Positions 52,370 through 62,009 of a DNA stretch of 64,000 nucleotides are shown one piece after another. The first letter of the stretch is position 1. Every line of letters starts with the position of its first letter. The stretch is taken from contig JAGATX010000009.1 of assembly GCA_017621055.1 (NCBI GenBank), positions 62,001 to 126,000 of the forward strand. Reading direction: 5' to 3'. The notes beneath the pieces were generated by a model, which did not search any database, was not told the DNA's origin, and was given only the letters and a program-made list of their open reading frames with translations. The position numbers were made by a program, and so were the translations under genes. This DNA comes from Muribaculaceae bacterium. GTDB lineage: Bacteria; Bacteroidota; Bacteroidia; Bacteroidales; Muribaculaceae.

Positions 52370-52498
52370 AAAAAAATAATACCGGGCGCTGTGTTGGAGC
52401 GCCCGGTATTGGATAGAGTTTCGATGGTGATAGGTGTTTTTATAGATAAAGGTGTAAGATTGTTTTATAGATAATTGCGCTGATTGAAAATCTTATTC
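52370..52498 (-). ncRNA. Candidate small RNA
   Basis: The 507 bp between the His-rich gene and galM hold no credible gene. On the minus strand there is a promoter (52504-52534) and, about 110 nt later, a perfect 12-bp hairpin followed by TTATTTTTTTT (52379-52409). Nothing else explains this terminator. The predicted RNA is about 125 nt and AT-rich before the hairpin, with a 12-bp direct repeat TTTTATAGATAA inside. Confidence 0.45.
52379..52409 (-). terminator. Strong intrinsic terminator of the candidate small RNA
   Basis: ATACCGGGCGCT pairs perfectly with AGCGCCCGGTAT across a 7-nt loop. A T-run exists only on the minus strand. Confidence 0.85.
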
Positions 52499-52503
52499 GC
52501 TCA

Positions 52504-52534
52504 CAAAGTACGGAAATATATTTGAGGTGCGCAA
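52504..52534 (-). promoter_or_regulatory. Promoter of the candidate small RNA
   Basis: On the minus strand TTG (52532-52534), 21 bp, TACTTTG (52504-52510), which is one base shorter than the usual -7 box. Confidence 0.4.
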
Positions 52535-52684
52535 TAGGTGCTATTTACTGAAAATCAGCTCCGAGAAGCTAATTAATGCAATATCAGGCTTATAGGCTGT
52601 TTCTGTTTTAAGGAATAGAAACATAAATAAGGAATTATTATAATCTGAAAACATTATTTCAGAAATCTAATGTGCTTTATAGCG

Positions 52685-52721
52685 AAAAAAGTCACGTCTG
52701 CTCTGAGCGGACGTGGCTTTT
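52685..52721 (-). terminator. Terminator of the galactose operon
   Basis: A long stem (AGTCACGTCTGCT against AGCGGACGTGGCTT, a few wobbles) with flanking A and T runs. The minus strand ends in CTTTTTTCG. Confidence 0.8.
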
Positions 52722-52772
52722 GATATGGTTTGTTGCCGGGCCGTAATGCCGGTCGGCAGGATTTCAAGAAAT

Positions 52773-53819
52773 TCAATCGATACCGAGGGCGAAGAATATG
52801 TTGCGTACATATTTTTCGCCGGGGCGGAGCACAGCCGAGGGGAATTCGGGCTGATTGGGAGCGTCGGGGTAGTTCTGGCACTCTATGGCGACGGCGGCAT
52901 AATCGTTGAAGACCTCGCCATGCTTACCGGCGGGACAGCCGGTGAGCCAGTTGCCGGTGTAGACCTGCACGGCGGGCTGGTCGGTGCTGACGGTGAGTGT
53001 GCGTCCGCTGATGTCATCGTGCAGACGTGCTGCCACGTGCATTTTGCCATCGTCGGCGCCGTCGATGACCCAGCAGTTGTCGTAACCTTTACCATAGAGT
53101 AGAGCGGGGAAGTCGGCCTTGATGTCGCGTCCGATCTTTTTGGCAGTGGTGAAGTCCATCGGCGTGTCGGTCACGGCGTCGAGGGCGCCGGTGGGCACCA
53201 GGTCGGGGTCGGTGGGCAGGTAGCGCGATGCGGGGAGCCACAGCAGATGGTCGAGCACGCTGTCGGTGTCGAAGCCGCCGAGGTGCCAATAAGCGTGGTT
53301 GGTGAGATTGAGCACGGTAGCCTTGTCTGTCACAGCTTCGAGGCGGAGACTCAGCACATTGTCGTCGCTCCAGTGATAGGTGGCGCGGACGGTGAGAGTT
53401 CCGGGGAAACCGCATTCGCCGTCGGCCGAAGTGTATGCGAAGACCACAGTGTTGTCGTGCGTCTGTTCGAGTGTCCAGTTTCGGTTGTGGAACCCTTCGG
53501 GCCCGCTGTGGCAGGTGTTCGGGCCGTTGTTAATCGGCAGGTGGTATTCCACGCCGTCGAGGGTGAAGGTGCCGCGGGCTATGCGGTTGGCGTACCGGCC
53601 GGGAATTTTGCCGGCGGCGGGACCGTCGCCGAAATAGTCGGCCACATCGGCATAACCGAGTACCACGTCGGCCATTTCGCCGTTTCGGTCGGGCACGCAG
53701 AGAGAGCGCACGCCGGCGCCGGCGCTGATGAGCTGCACCGATGCTCCGGAGGCGTTGAAAACGGTCACTGTCGTCACTCTTCCGCGCGGGGTGTCGTATT
53801 CCAGAATTTCGTCGATCAT
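52773..53819 (-). CDS. galM: Aldose 1-epimerase (galactose mutarotase)
   Basis: 348 residues. GRYANRIARGTFTLDG and NNGPNTCHSGPEGFHNRNW hold the substrate-binding Arg and His. The catalytic His is in LTNHAYWHLGGFD and the Glu in the C-terminal AVAIECQNYPDAPNQ. It interconverts alpha- and beta-galactose. Its start overlaps the galE stop (ATGA). It is the last gene of the galactose operon. Confidence 0.95.
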   Translation of the reverse strand: MIDEILEYDTPRGRVTTVTVFNASGASVQLISAGAGVRSLCVPDRNGEMADVVLGYADVADYFGDGPAAGKIPGRYANRIARGTFTLDGVEYHLPINNGPNTCHSGPEGFHNRNWTLEQTHDNTVVFAYTSADGECGFPGTLTVRATYHWSDDNVLSLRLEAVTDKATVLNLTNHAYWHLGGFDTDSVLDHLLWLPASRYLPTDPDLVPTGALDAVTDTPMDFTTAKKIGRDIKADFPALLYGKGYDNCWVIDGADDGKMHVAARLHDDISGRTLTVSTDQPAVQVYTGNWLTGCPAGKHGEVFNDYAAVAIECQNYPDAPNQPEFPSAVLRPGEKYVRNIFFALGID

Positions 53820-54844
53820 TTCTTATGCAGGTTTTGTTCCCAGGCCCATGCGGCGCGGAGAGTGTCGTCGAGGTCGCGTTCGGCCTTCCAGCCCAGTTTC
53901 TCGTTGGCGAGGGTGGTGTCGGCCCATACTGCGGGGACGTCGCCGGCGCGGCGACCCACTATCTTGTGTGGGACCTTCACGCCGTTCGCCTTCTCGAAGC
54001 GTGTCACCAGTTCGAGCACCGATACGGGCTTGCCGGTGCCGACATTGAAAATCTCGTATTTTGTTTCCATTTTACCGGATACCATGCGGTCCACGGCGGC
54101 GACGTGAGCTTTGGCGAGGTCTACGATGTCGATATAGTCGCGCAGGCAGGTGCCGTCGGGTGTGTTATAGTCGTTGCCGAAAATGCTGAGGCATTCGCGG
54201 ATGCCGGCGGCAGTCTGGGTGATGAAGGGAACGAGGTTGTTGGGCACGCCGCGGGGCAGCTCTCCTATGAGAGCCGAGGGGTGTGCGCCGATAGGGTTGA
54301 AATAGCGGAGTGCTATGCCGTAGAAGCCGGGGTATGCCTTGCAGCAGTCGCGCAGGATATCCTCGGCAATCTGCTTGGTGTTGCCGTATGGCGAAGTAGC
54401 TTCCTGGCGCGGGGTCTGCTCGGTGACGGGGAGGGTTTCTGCGTCGCCGTACACAGTTGCCGATGACGAGAACAGCACGTTGGGGCGTTTGAACTCCTTC
54501 ATCAGCTTGAGGATATTCATGTAGGATACCAGGTTGTTGCGGTAGTATTTGAGAGGGTCCGCCACGCTCTCGCCCACGGCTTTGTAAGCGGCGAAGTGTA
54601 TCACCGTATCGAACTGATGGCGTTCGAAGACGCCGCGAAGGGCTTTTTCATCGCATGTATCGACTTCCTCGAAGGTTACTTTGCGACCGAGAATTTTCTC
54701 GACGCCCTCAACGGCCGAGGGCCCGGAATTCGAGAAATTGTCGATCATCACTACATCGTACCCGGCCTCGACGAGAGCCACCGTGGTGTGGGTGCCGATA
54801 AAACCGGCGCCGCCGGATACGAGGACTGTTCCTTTTTTACTCAT
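53816..54844 (-). CDS. galE: UDP-glucose 4-epimerase
   Basis: 342 residues. NAD-binding GGAGFIGTHTTVALVEAG at the N-terminus, catalytic Ser in LFSSSATVYG, and YxxxK as YGNTKQIAED. LRYFNPIGAHPSALIGE is GalE-specific. It interconverts UDP-galactose and UDP-glucose in the Leloir pathway. It overlaps galM by 4 bp. The 63-bp gap to galK contains two perfect 16-bp tandem copies. Confidence 0.96.
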   Translation of the reverse strand: MSKKGTVLVSGGAGFIGTHTTVALVEAGYDVVMIDNFSNSGPSAVEGVEKILGRKVTFEEVDTCDEKALRGVFERHQFDTVIHFAAYKAVGESVADPLKYYRNNLVSYMNILKLMKEFKRPNVLFSSSATVYGDAETLPVTEQTPRQEATSPYGNTKQIAEDILRDCCKAYPGFYGIALRYFNPIGAHPSALIGELPRGVPNNLVPFITQTAAGIRECLSIFGNDYNTPDGTCLRDYIDIVDLAKAHVAAVDRMVSGKMETKYEIFNVGTGKPVSVLELVTRFEKANGVKVPHKIVGRRAGDVPAVWADTTLANEKLGWKAERDLDDTLRAAWAWEQNLHKK

Positions 54845-54875
54845 TATAAGAAATATAAGTTATAAGAAATATAAG
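54844..54875 (-). repeat. 16-bp tandem duplication between galK and galE
   Basis: TTATAAGAAATATAAG occurs twice without spacer, directly in front of galE. It may be a recent slippage event. Confidence 0.8.
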
Positions 54876-54907
54876 ACAGAAATTCGGAATTCATGAACTT
54901 TGGTAGG

Positions 54908-56047
54908 TCATTCCACGCGGCGGGCGCCGTCGGATATGATCACCTCGTAGATTTTTGGTTCGTGGCCGTAGCGGGCTTTGAAATCGGCTCGTGCGCGTGC
55001 GGTGAATTCGGGCAGCAGCTCGTTCTTCACCAGATTGATGGTGCAACCGCCGAAGCCGCCGCCCATAATGCGCGAGCCTGTCACGCCGCAGTCGCGGGCG
55101 AGGTCGTTGAGAAAGTCGAGTTCCTCGCAGCTCACCTCGTAGTCCTTGCTGAGGCCGCGGTGGGTTTCGTACATGCAGCGTCCTACGGTGTCGTAGTCGC
55201 CGGCGACGAGGGCGTCGCAGACATCGAGCACGCGCTGTTTTTCCTCGATCACGTATTTTGCGCGGAAATAGTCTTCGGCTGTGATATCGGTGCGGATGGC
55301 GTCGAGATCCTCCATTGTGGCGTCGCGCAGGGTGTCAATGCCCAGACGCTTGGCCACGCGCTCGCACGATTGGCGCCGTTTGTTGTATGGGGAGTCTGCC
55401 AGCTCGTGTTTCACTGCCGAGTCGACGAGAACCAGCGAGTATCCTTCGGGATGGAAGGGGAAGTACTCATACTCCATAGAGCGGCAGTCCAGACGCATGA
55501 GGTGGTCTTTTTTGCCGAAAACGGAGGCGAACTGGTCCATGATGCCGCAGTTCACGCCGCAGTAGTTGTGTTCGGTGCTCTGGCCTATGCGGGCAAGCTC
55601 GAATTTATCGATGGAGTTGTCGTTGAAGAGGTCGTTGAGGGCGAATGCGAAACACGATTCGAGGGCTGCCGAGGAGCTCAGGCCTGCGCCAAGAGGCACA
55701 TTTCCGGCAAAGACTGCGTCGAATCCTTCGACCTTGCCGCCGCGCTTGATAACTTCGCGACATACGCCGAAGATATATCGCGCCCAGCTCTGCGAGGGAG
55801 CGTCGGCCTCGGTGAGCCCGAATTCAGCGTAGTCATCGATATCTATGGAGTATACGCGCACGCGGTCGGTGCCGTTGGGGCGGATGTCGGCCATTATGAC
55901 CTTGTCTATGGCGCCGGGGAAGACGAAACCGCCGTTATAGTCTGTGTGTTCGCCGATGAGGTTTATACGTCCGGCCGAAGCGTAGAGGGTGCCTTTTTCG
56001 CCAAAACGCTCGGCGAATGTTTTCTCGATTGTTTCTTTGAGTTCCAT
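54908..56047 (-). CDS. galK: Galactokinase
   Basis: 379 residues. GRINLIGEHTDYNGGFVFP is the galactokinase signature, PLGAGLSSSAALE is the ATP-binding GHMP motif, and GSRIMGGGFGGCTINLV is motif 3. It phosphorylates galactose at C1. It lies 19 bp after the beta-galactosidase gene and before galE, so galactose released by the GH2 enzyme goes directly into this pathway. Confidence 0.97.
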   Translation of the reverse strand: MELKETIEKTFAERFGEKGTLYASAGRINLIGEHTDYNGGFVFPGAIDKVIMADIRPNGTDRVRVYSIDIDDYAEFGLTEADAPSQSWARYIFGVCREVIKRGGKVEGFDAVFAGNVPLGAGLSSSAALESCFAFALNDLFNDNSIDKFELARIGQSTEHNYCGVNCGIMDQFASVFGKKDHLMRLDCRSMEYEYFPFHPEGYSLVLVDSAVKHELADSPYNKRRQSCERVAKRLGIDTLRDATMEDLDAIRTDITAEDYFRAKYVIEEKQRVLDVCDALVAGDYDTVGRCMYETHRGLSKDYEVSCEELDFLNDLARDCGVTGSRIMGGGFGGCTINLVKNELLPEFTARARADFKARYGHEPKIYEVIISDGARRVE

Positions 56048-56066
56048 GATTGAGATTGTTTAAGGA

Positions 56067-58511
56067 TTAACGAACAGTTACCGAAGCCTCGCCGGCGCGC
56101 AGGCCGGGCGCCGAGGCGCGAAGGGTCAGGGTGCCGGGCTGTGTGGCCGAGCGTGCTATTGCGGTTGCTGCGCCGCTGAAGAGCTTCATGCGCGGCTCCT
56201 GGAATGACATAGTGCAGGTGGGGTCGCCGTTAGCCGTGGCCTCGAACGTACCGGCTCCCGACACGCGGAAATTCACGAGGGGCTCGGCGGTAGGCACGGG
56301 GTTGCCGTCGCGGTCCTCGGCGGTGATGGTGAAGTATACGAGTTCGTCGCCATCGGCGGCGATTTCGGTTCGGGAGGGTGTGACAACCAGCCGATAGGGT
56401 CGGCCGGCGGTACGCACTTTATTTTCGGCGGCGGCGTTGCCGTCGGCATCGTAGGCCACCACGCGCAGTTCGCCGGGCTGATAGCGCACGTCGTTCCACA
56501 TCAGGCGGTAGCGGTTATACAATGTGGAGTCGTTTTTCTCGCGCATACCCTGACTAACGCCGTTTACAAAGAGTTCGGCTTTGGGGAAGTTTGTGTAGAC
56601 AAACACCGGGGTGACTTCTCCCTCGCGTCCGGGCCATGTCCAGTGGGGGAGTACATGCAGGGTGGTGTCGGTGGTGTTCCACTGCGACCGGTAGAGGTAG
56701 TACCGGTCCTTAGGCAGGGATGCCAGGTCGACGATGCCGAACACGGAGCTGTGGCTGGGCCATGCGTCGGTGTCATATGGCGACGGTTCGCCAAGATAAT
56801 CGAAACCGGTCCATACGAACTGGCCTATCATCCAGGGCAGGTCGTCGTCGGCGGCAAAATCAAGGTCGGGAGTGTTGCTCCATGAGCACGACTCGTTGTC
56901 ATAGCTGTTGCTCTGGTTGTCGGGATGGAGGGCAACCAGGCGGTAGTCTGGCGATAGCACGAGCGGGAAGTGGTATTTACCACGCGAGCTTACCGTCGAG
57001 GCCGTTTCGGAGCCGAGCACCAGGTGCTGGGGCAGGCGGTTGTATGCCTCGTTGTAGAATTGGGGTTTGTAGTTGAATCCGGGTATGTCCAGGGCGGTGG
57101 CGAAGCCGTTGTCGAGTACGGCGCCTATCTGGTCCATTCCGCAGGTGACGGGGCGTGTGGGGTCGAGGCGGTGCACCAGATCCTGAAGCATGACGAGTTC
57201 ACCCATGCCGGGATCGCCCCACTGGCTGGGCACCTCGTTGCCTATGCTCCACATCACCACCGAGGGGTTGTTGCGGTAGTGCTCCACCATGTCGGTGACG
57301 TCGCGCTCGGCCCAGTCGGCAAAGACGGCGCCATAGCCGTTGGGCGATTTAGGGCGGAAGCCCCAGTCGTCGAAGGGCTCTATCATAAGCATTATGCCCA
57401 TGCTGTCGCAAAGTTCCACCACTTCGGGAGCGGGCATGTTGTGGGAAGTGCGTACGGCGTTGACTCCCATGTCTTTGAGAATTTCGAGCTGATGGCGCAC
57501 TGCCGAGCGGTTCACGGCGGCGCCGAGCGGCCCGAGGTCGTGGTGCATGCACACGCCGCGGAACTTGGTAACCTCGCCGTTGAGAAGGAAGCCGCGCTCG
57601 GGCACATAGGCGAGGGTGCGGATGCCGAAGGGCGTGTCGTAGGTGTCGACCGCTCTGCCGTCCATGCTAAGCGTGGTGGTGGCGGTGTATAGCAGGGGTG
57701 AGGTGGTGCTCCACAGCTGCGGATCCGGAACGATGAAATTCTGTGTGAATTCCTGACCGCGGGCGCAGTAAGTGCTGCTGTCGCGTGCCACTTCGCGGCC
57801 GTCGGGTGCGGTTATCACCGTTGTCACACCCACATTGGAGCGGTCGGCAGCTCCTTCTATTTTCATCTGCAGGCGCACCGAAGCATAGTCGGCGTTTACG
57901 TCAGGAGTGGCGACATATGTGCCCCACACGGGAATGTGGACTTTCGAGGTGGTTATCAGATGGACGTTACGGTACAACCCTGCACCGGGGTACCAGCGCG
58001 ACTGCTGTTCCTTGTTTTCGAGGCGGACTTCCAGGAGGTTTTCGCCAGGATGGATGTATTGCGGGGGCAGCGCGGCATGGAAGGAGGCATAACCGTAAGG
58101 ACGTTCGGCGATTTTGTGGCCGTTGATGAAAACCTGCGCGTTGCTCATGGCGCCGTCGAACAGCAGCGAGAAGGCACGCCCGGCGGTGTCGGGCAGCTCT
58201 ATGGTTCGGCGGTAGTAGCCCTTGCCGATGAAAGGGAGGCCGCCGGTGCGGCCGGTCTTCAATGTTGCCGCCGTTTCGCCGTTTTGCTCCACGGCCACGG
58301 TCTGCAGGTCGTTATGAATGTCGAAAGGTCCGTATATCGCCCAGTCGTGAGGCACGCGTACAGACCGCAGCGTGGCGCTGTCGGCACCGCTGCCGCCGGC
58401 AAACTGCCAGCCGTCGGTGAGGGTGGCCTCGGCGCGGTCGGCCGCAAAGACCGCGCCGCTAAGCATGCTGCTAAGTAAAAGGGGAAGGATTACTTTGAAT
58501 TTCAGAGTCAT
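56067..58511 (-). CDS. GH2 family beta-galactosidase (exported)
   Basis: 814 residues from ATG 58511 (an in-frame TTG lies two codons upstream). Signal peptide (MTLKFKVILPLLLSSMLSGAVFA). It has a sugar-binding jelly-roll, an Ig-like domain, a TIM barrel with the acid/base Glu in WSIGNEVPSQWG (about 424) and a probable nucleophile Glu in LGSETAST (about 501), and then DUF4982-like and Ig-like C-terminal domains. The operon with galK, galE and galM supports beta-galactosidase activity in the periplasm. A TATCTTTG box (58536-58543, minus) lies just upstream. Confidence 0.9.
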   Translation of the reverse strand: MTLKFKVILPLLLSSMLSGAVFAADRAEATLTDGWQFAGGSGADSATLRSVRVPHDWAIYGPFDIHNDLQTVAVEQNGETAATLKTGRTGGLPFIGKGYYRRTIELPDTAGRAFSLLFDGAMSNAQVFINGHKIAERPYGYASFHAALPPQYIHPGENLLEVRLENKEQQSRWYPGAGLYRNVHLITTSKVHIPVWGTYVATPDVNADYASVRLQMKIEGAADRSNVGVTTVITAPDGREVARDSSTYCARGQEFTQNFIVPDPQLWSTTSPLLYTATTTLSMDGRAVDTYDTPFGIRTLAYVPERGFLLNGEVTKFRGVCMHHDLGPLGAAVNRSAVRHQLEILKDMGVNAVRTSHNMPAPEVVELCDSMGIMLMIEPFDDWGFRPKSPNGYGAVFADWAERDVTDMVEHYRNNPSVVMWSIGNEVPSQWGDPGMGELVMLQDLVHRLDPTRPVTCGMDQIGAVLDNGFATALDIPGFNYKPQFYNEAYNRLPQHLVLGSETASTVSSRGKYHFPLVLSPDYRLVALHPDNQSNSYDNESCSWSNTPDLDFAADDDLPWMIGQFVWTGFDYLGEPSPYDTDAWPSHSSVFGIVDLASLPKDRYYLYRSQWNTTDTTLHVLPHWTWPGREGEVTPVFVYTNFPKAELFVNGVSQGMREKNDSTLYNRYRLMWNDVRYQPGELRVVAYDADGNAAAENKVRTAGRPYRLVVTPSRTEIAADGDELVYFTITAEDRDGNPVPTAEPLVNFRVSGAGTFEATANGDPTCTMSFQEPRMKLFSGAATAIARSATQPGTLTLRASAPGLRAGEASVTVR

Positions 58512-58730
58512 GTCCAATGTTGAGTTATGATTTTACAAAGATAGTGCATTTCCGTGTATTTAGAGTGGTGTTCGGCGCCGAATTAAGAATAATTATTGTT
58601 TGTATTTGGCAAGGTTTTTGCAAAACTATATCAGATTAAAGATTGTTAGAAAATTGAAATGTGGCATAGCGGAGCGGGAGAGATTCTGCTCCACCCGCTG
58701 ACAGGAAAATAACGATAAATAAATAATATT

Positions 58731-61325
58731 ATGAATTTCAACAAGTTCACCATCAAATCGCAGGAGGCCGTCCAGAAAGCCGTAGAGCTTACGCGAGCTG
58801 CGGGTGCGCAGGCCGTAGAGCCGGTGTGCCTGCTGTCGGGCGTCATGACCGAGGGCGAGAGTGTGGTAAAATTCATTTTTCAGAAAATAGGTGCCAATAC
58901 GGCAGTGATAGAGCGTCAGACAGAGGCCGCCATCGCCGCATTGCCTCGGGTGAGCGGCGGCGAGCCATATCTTAGCCGGAGCGCCAACGATGTGCTGCAG
59001 AAGGCCCTGGACATCGCCGGCAAGCAGGGCGACGAGTATGTGGCACTGGAAGCCATCCTCATGGCCCTCTTCGAAGTCAATTCGCCGGCGAGCACCATTC
59101 TCAAGGATGCCGGCGTAGGGTCGCGCGAGCTTAAGGCAGCCATCGAGGAGATGCGCAAAGGCCGCAAAGTCAACGATGCCGGCGCCGAGGAGACATACAA
59201 TGCCCTTAGCAAGTATGCCATCAATCTCAACGAGCGAGCTCGTGCCGGCAAACTCGACCCTGTTATAGGTCGCGACGAAGAAATACGACGTGTGCTTCAG
59301 ATTCTCAGCCGCCGAACCAAGAACAACCCCATGCTCATCGGCGAGCCGGGCACCGGCAAGACCGCCATTGCCGAAGGTCTCGCCCATCGTATTGTGCGCG
59401 GAGATGTTCCCGAAAATCTGCGCACCAAGCAGATTTTCAGCCTCGACATGGGTGCCCTCGTTGCCGGCGCGAAGTACAAGGGCGAGTTTGAGGAGCGTCT
59501 CAAAGCCATTGTCAACGAGGTCACCGAGGCCGATGGCGAGATAATACTGTTCATAGATGAAATCCACACCCTTGTAGGCGCCGGTAAAGGCGAGGGCGCC
59601 ATGGATGCCGCCAACATCCTCAAACCGGCGCTGGCACGCGGCGAACTTCGCAGCATCGGCGCCACCACCCTCGACGAATACCAGAAATATTTCGAGAAAG
59701 ACAAGGCTCTGGAGCGCCGTTTCCAGAAAGTGATGGTCAACGAGCCGGACGAGACCAGCGCCATCGCCATCCTGCGAGGTCTTAAGGAACGCTACGAGAA
59801 CCACCACAAAGTCCGCATCCGCGACGAGGCTATCATCGCCGCCGTTCAGCTGAGCGAACGTTATATCACCGACCGTTTTCTGCCCGACAAGGCCATCGAC
59901 CTTATCGACGAGGCCGCTTCAAAGCTCAAACTCGAAATCGACTCCGTTCCTCAGGCTCTCGACGACATCACCCGCCGCATAGCTCAGAAAGAGATAGAGC
60001 GCGAGGCCATCAAGCGCGAGAATATGCCCGAACGCCTCAAGGAAATAGAGCGCGACATAGCCTCCATGCGCGAGGAAGAAAAGGAATATGCCTCGAAATG
60101 GCGCGCCGAGCGTGAACTAATCGAGAAAATCCAGCAGAACAAGATAGATATCGAGCAGCTTGGTTTCGAGGCCGAGCGTGCCGAGCGAGAGGGCAACTAT
60201 GCCCGTGTGGCCGAGATACGCTATTCGCTCATCGGCGCGAAGGAAAAGGAGAACGAAACCATTCAGACGCAGTTGCGCGCCATGCAGGGCGAGAAAGCCC
60301 TGATCAAGGAGGAAGTCGACGCCGACGATATCGCCGATGTGGTATCGCGCTGGACCGGCATACCCGTCAACAAGATGCTGCAGAGCGAGAAAGAGAAACT
60401 GCTGCACCTCGAGGCCGAACTGCACTCGCGCGTTGTGGGTCAGGAAGAGGCCATCAGCGCCGTTGCCGACGCTGTGCGCCGCTCGCGTGCCGGCCTTAAC
60501 GACCCCCGCCGTCCCATAGGCTCTTTCATCTTCCTGGGCACCACAGGCACGGGCAAGACAGAGCTTGCCAAGGCTCTGGCGGAATACCTCTTCGATGACG
60601 AGAACATGATGACGCGAATCGACATGAGCGAGTATCAGGAGAAGCACTCCGTGAGCCGCCTTGTCGGAGCGCCTCCGGGATACGTGGGTTACGACGAGGG
60701 CGGTCAGCTCACAGAGGCCGTTCGACGCAAACCCTACTCGGTGGTGCTTTTCGATGAAATCGAGAAGGCACACCCCGACGTGTTCAACATCCTGCTGCAG
60801 GTGCTCGACGACGGCCGTCTCACCGACAACAAGGGCCGCAACGTCAACTTCAAGAACACGATAATAATAATGACCTCCAATATGGGGTCGCCGCTGATAC
60901 GCGAGAATTTCGCAAAGATCACCGACGAGAACCGCGTGGAGACAATCGAGAAAACCAAGACGGCGGTGCTGGACATGCTCAAGCAGACCATACGCCCCGA
61001 ATTCCTCAACCGTATCGACGAGATAATAATGTTCACGCCCCTCAACCGCGTGGAAATCGAGGAGATAGTGGGCCTGCAGATAGCCTCCGTGCAGCGCATG
61101 CTCCGAACCAGCTCGGGCATAGAGCTCAATGTCACTCCGGCGGCGATATCATTCCTCGCCGAAGAGGGCTTCGACCCCGAATTCGGCGCGCGTCCCGTCA
61201 AGCGTGCCATCCATCGTCTGGTGCTCAACCAGTTGTCGAAAGACATCCTCGGTGGAACTGTCGACCGCACCCATCCCATCACAATCGATGCCGGCGATGA
61301 TGGCCTTGTGTTTAAAAATGCTTAA
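58731..61325 (+). CDS. clpB: ATP-dependent chaperone ClpB
   Basis: 864 residues, standard length. N-domain (about 1-150), AAA1 with [15 protein letters not shown] (about 205), the coiled-coil M-domain (about 400-530, which distinguishes ClpB from ClpA/C), and AAA2 with [17 protein letters not shown] (about 605). [19 protein letters not shown] and the arginine-finger region GARPVKRAI are also present. It dissolves protein aggregates with DnaK. The upstream 219 bp hold divergent signals, but I could not place a convincing heat-shock promoter. Confidence 0.97.
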   Translation: MNFNKFTIKSQEAVQKAVELTRAAGAQAVEPVCLLSGVMTEGESVVKFIFQKIGANTAVIERQTEAAIAALPRVSGGEPYLSRSANDVLQKALDIAGKQGDEYVALEAILMALFEVNSPASTILKDAGVGSRELKAAIEEMRKGRKVNDAGAEETYNALSKYAINLNERARAGKLDPVIGRDEEIRRVLQILSRRTKNNPMLIGEPGTGKTAIAEGLAHRIVRGDVPENLRTKQIFSLDMGALVAGAKYKGEFEERLKAIVNEVTEADGEIILFIDEIHTLVGAGKGEGAMDAANILKPALARGELRSIGATTLDEYQKYFEKDKALERRFQKVMVNEPDETSAIAILRGLKERYENHHKVRIRDEAIIAAVQLSERYITDRFLPDKAIDLIDEAASKLKLEIDSVPQALDDITRRIAQKEIEREAIKRENMPERLKEIERDIASMREEEKEYASKWRAERELIEKIQQNKIDIEQLGFEAERAEREGNYARVAEIRYSLIGAKEKENETIQTQLRAMQGEKALIKEEVDADDIADVVSRWTGIPVNKMLQSEKEKLLHLEAELHSRVVGQEEAISAVADAVRRSRAGLNDPRRPIGSFIFLGTTGTGKTELAKALAEYLFDDENMMTRIDMSEYQEKHSVSRLVGAPPGYVGYDEGGQLTEAVRRKPYSVVLFDEIEKAHPDVFNILLQVLDDGRLTDNKGRNVNFKNTIIIMTSNMGSPLIRENFAKITDENRVETIEKTKTAVLDMLKQTIRPEFLNRIDEIIMFTPLNRVEIEEIVGLQIASVQRMLRTSSGIELNVTPAAISFLAEEGFDPEFGARPVKRAIHRLVLNQLSKDILGGTVDRTHPITIDAGDDGLVFKNA

Positions 61326-61354
61326 CGTTCAATTATTTACATAAAAGAGAATTT

Positions 61355-61855
61355 ATGAAAACCAGAATTCAAGCACACAAGTTCAGATTTCTGCCTCTGC
61401 TGGCAGCCATGCTGATGCTGCTGCCTCTGACGGCGTGCCACGACGATGACGACGATCTGCCGCGCGTGGACTTCGACCTTGCCATCTCCGGCGCCACATA
61501 TGCCGATGGCGTGATATATGTGGTTCAGGGCGACACCCTCGAGATAGAGAGCATCACCGTGGTCAACCTCGAGCAGGGGAAGAATGCGGCCATTACCGCC
61601 GCTACCTACTACTGGGACGGCTACTGCCTGGGGTCCACTGTTCAGCCGCCCTACGGCTTCGAGATTATCACCGATGAGCAGACGCCCGTGGGCCGTCATT
61701 CGCTGGAAATCACCTCGCCGCTGCTCGCCGAGGGCAAGGCCCTCGCCACCGCCGTGCTCGTTTATCCGGTTCAGGTCGTTGCCGACGAGGCCGATCTGCC
61801 CGGTACGGGAACGACAACCTTCCGCGGCAATGCCGCTCTGAATACCGGAAAATGA
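61355..61855 (+). CDS. Small uncharacterised lipoprotein
   Basis: 166 residues. Long signal peptide ending LLPLTACHD (Cys near residue 28), then an acidic HDDDDDLP and a beta-rich domain with VIYVVQGDTLEIESITVVNL and YYWDGYCLGSTVQPP, resembling the Ig-like folds of Bacteroidetes surface lipoproteins. I do not recognise a family. It lies 30 bp after clpB and before a terminator, so it may be read through from clpB. Confidence 0.7.
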   Translation: MKTRIQAHKFRFLPLLAAMLMLLPLTACHDDDDDLPRVDFDLAISGATYADGVIYVVQGDTLEIESITVVNLEQGKNAAITAATYYWDGYCLGSTVQPPYGFEIITDEQTPVGRHSLEITSPLLAEGKALATAVLVYPVQVVADEADLPGTGTTTFRGNAALNTGK

Positions 61856-61879
61856 AATAGCGACCTCCTTTTATAACGG

Positions 61880-61921
61880 ATCCCGGCGGCTTTCCCTGTG
61901 AAGGCCGTCGGGATTTTTTTT
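61880..61921 (+). terminator. Terminator after the clpB-lipoprotein unit
   Basis: ATCCCGGCGGCTTTC pairs with GAAGGCCGTCGGGAT with small mismatches, then eight T. Confidence 0.85.
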
Positions 61922-61997
61922 GCACGTGATTGCTGTTTTTTAACATTTCAGGGGACGCGCCGCCGCAAAAAAAAGTGGAGCGACGCCCGAAAATGCT

Positions 61998-62005
61998 TAA
62001 CTTTG
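61998..62005 (+). promoter_or_regulatory. -7 box of the AGCS symporter gene
   Basis: TAACTTTG, followed by the ATG at 62010 after four bases. No good -33 element was found. Confidence 0.4.
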
Positions 62006-62009
62006 CAAA

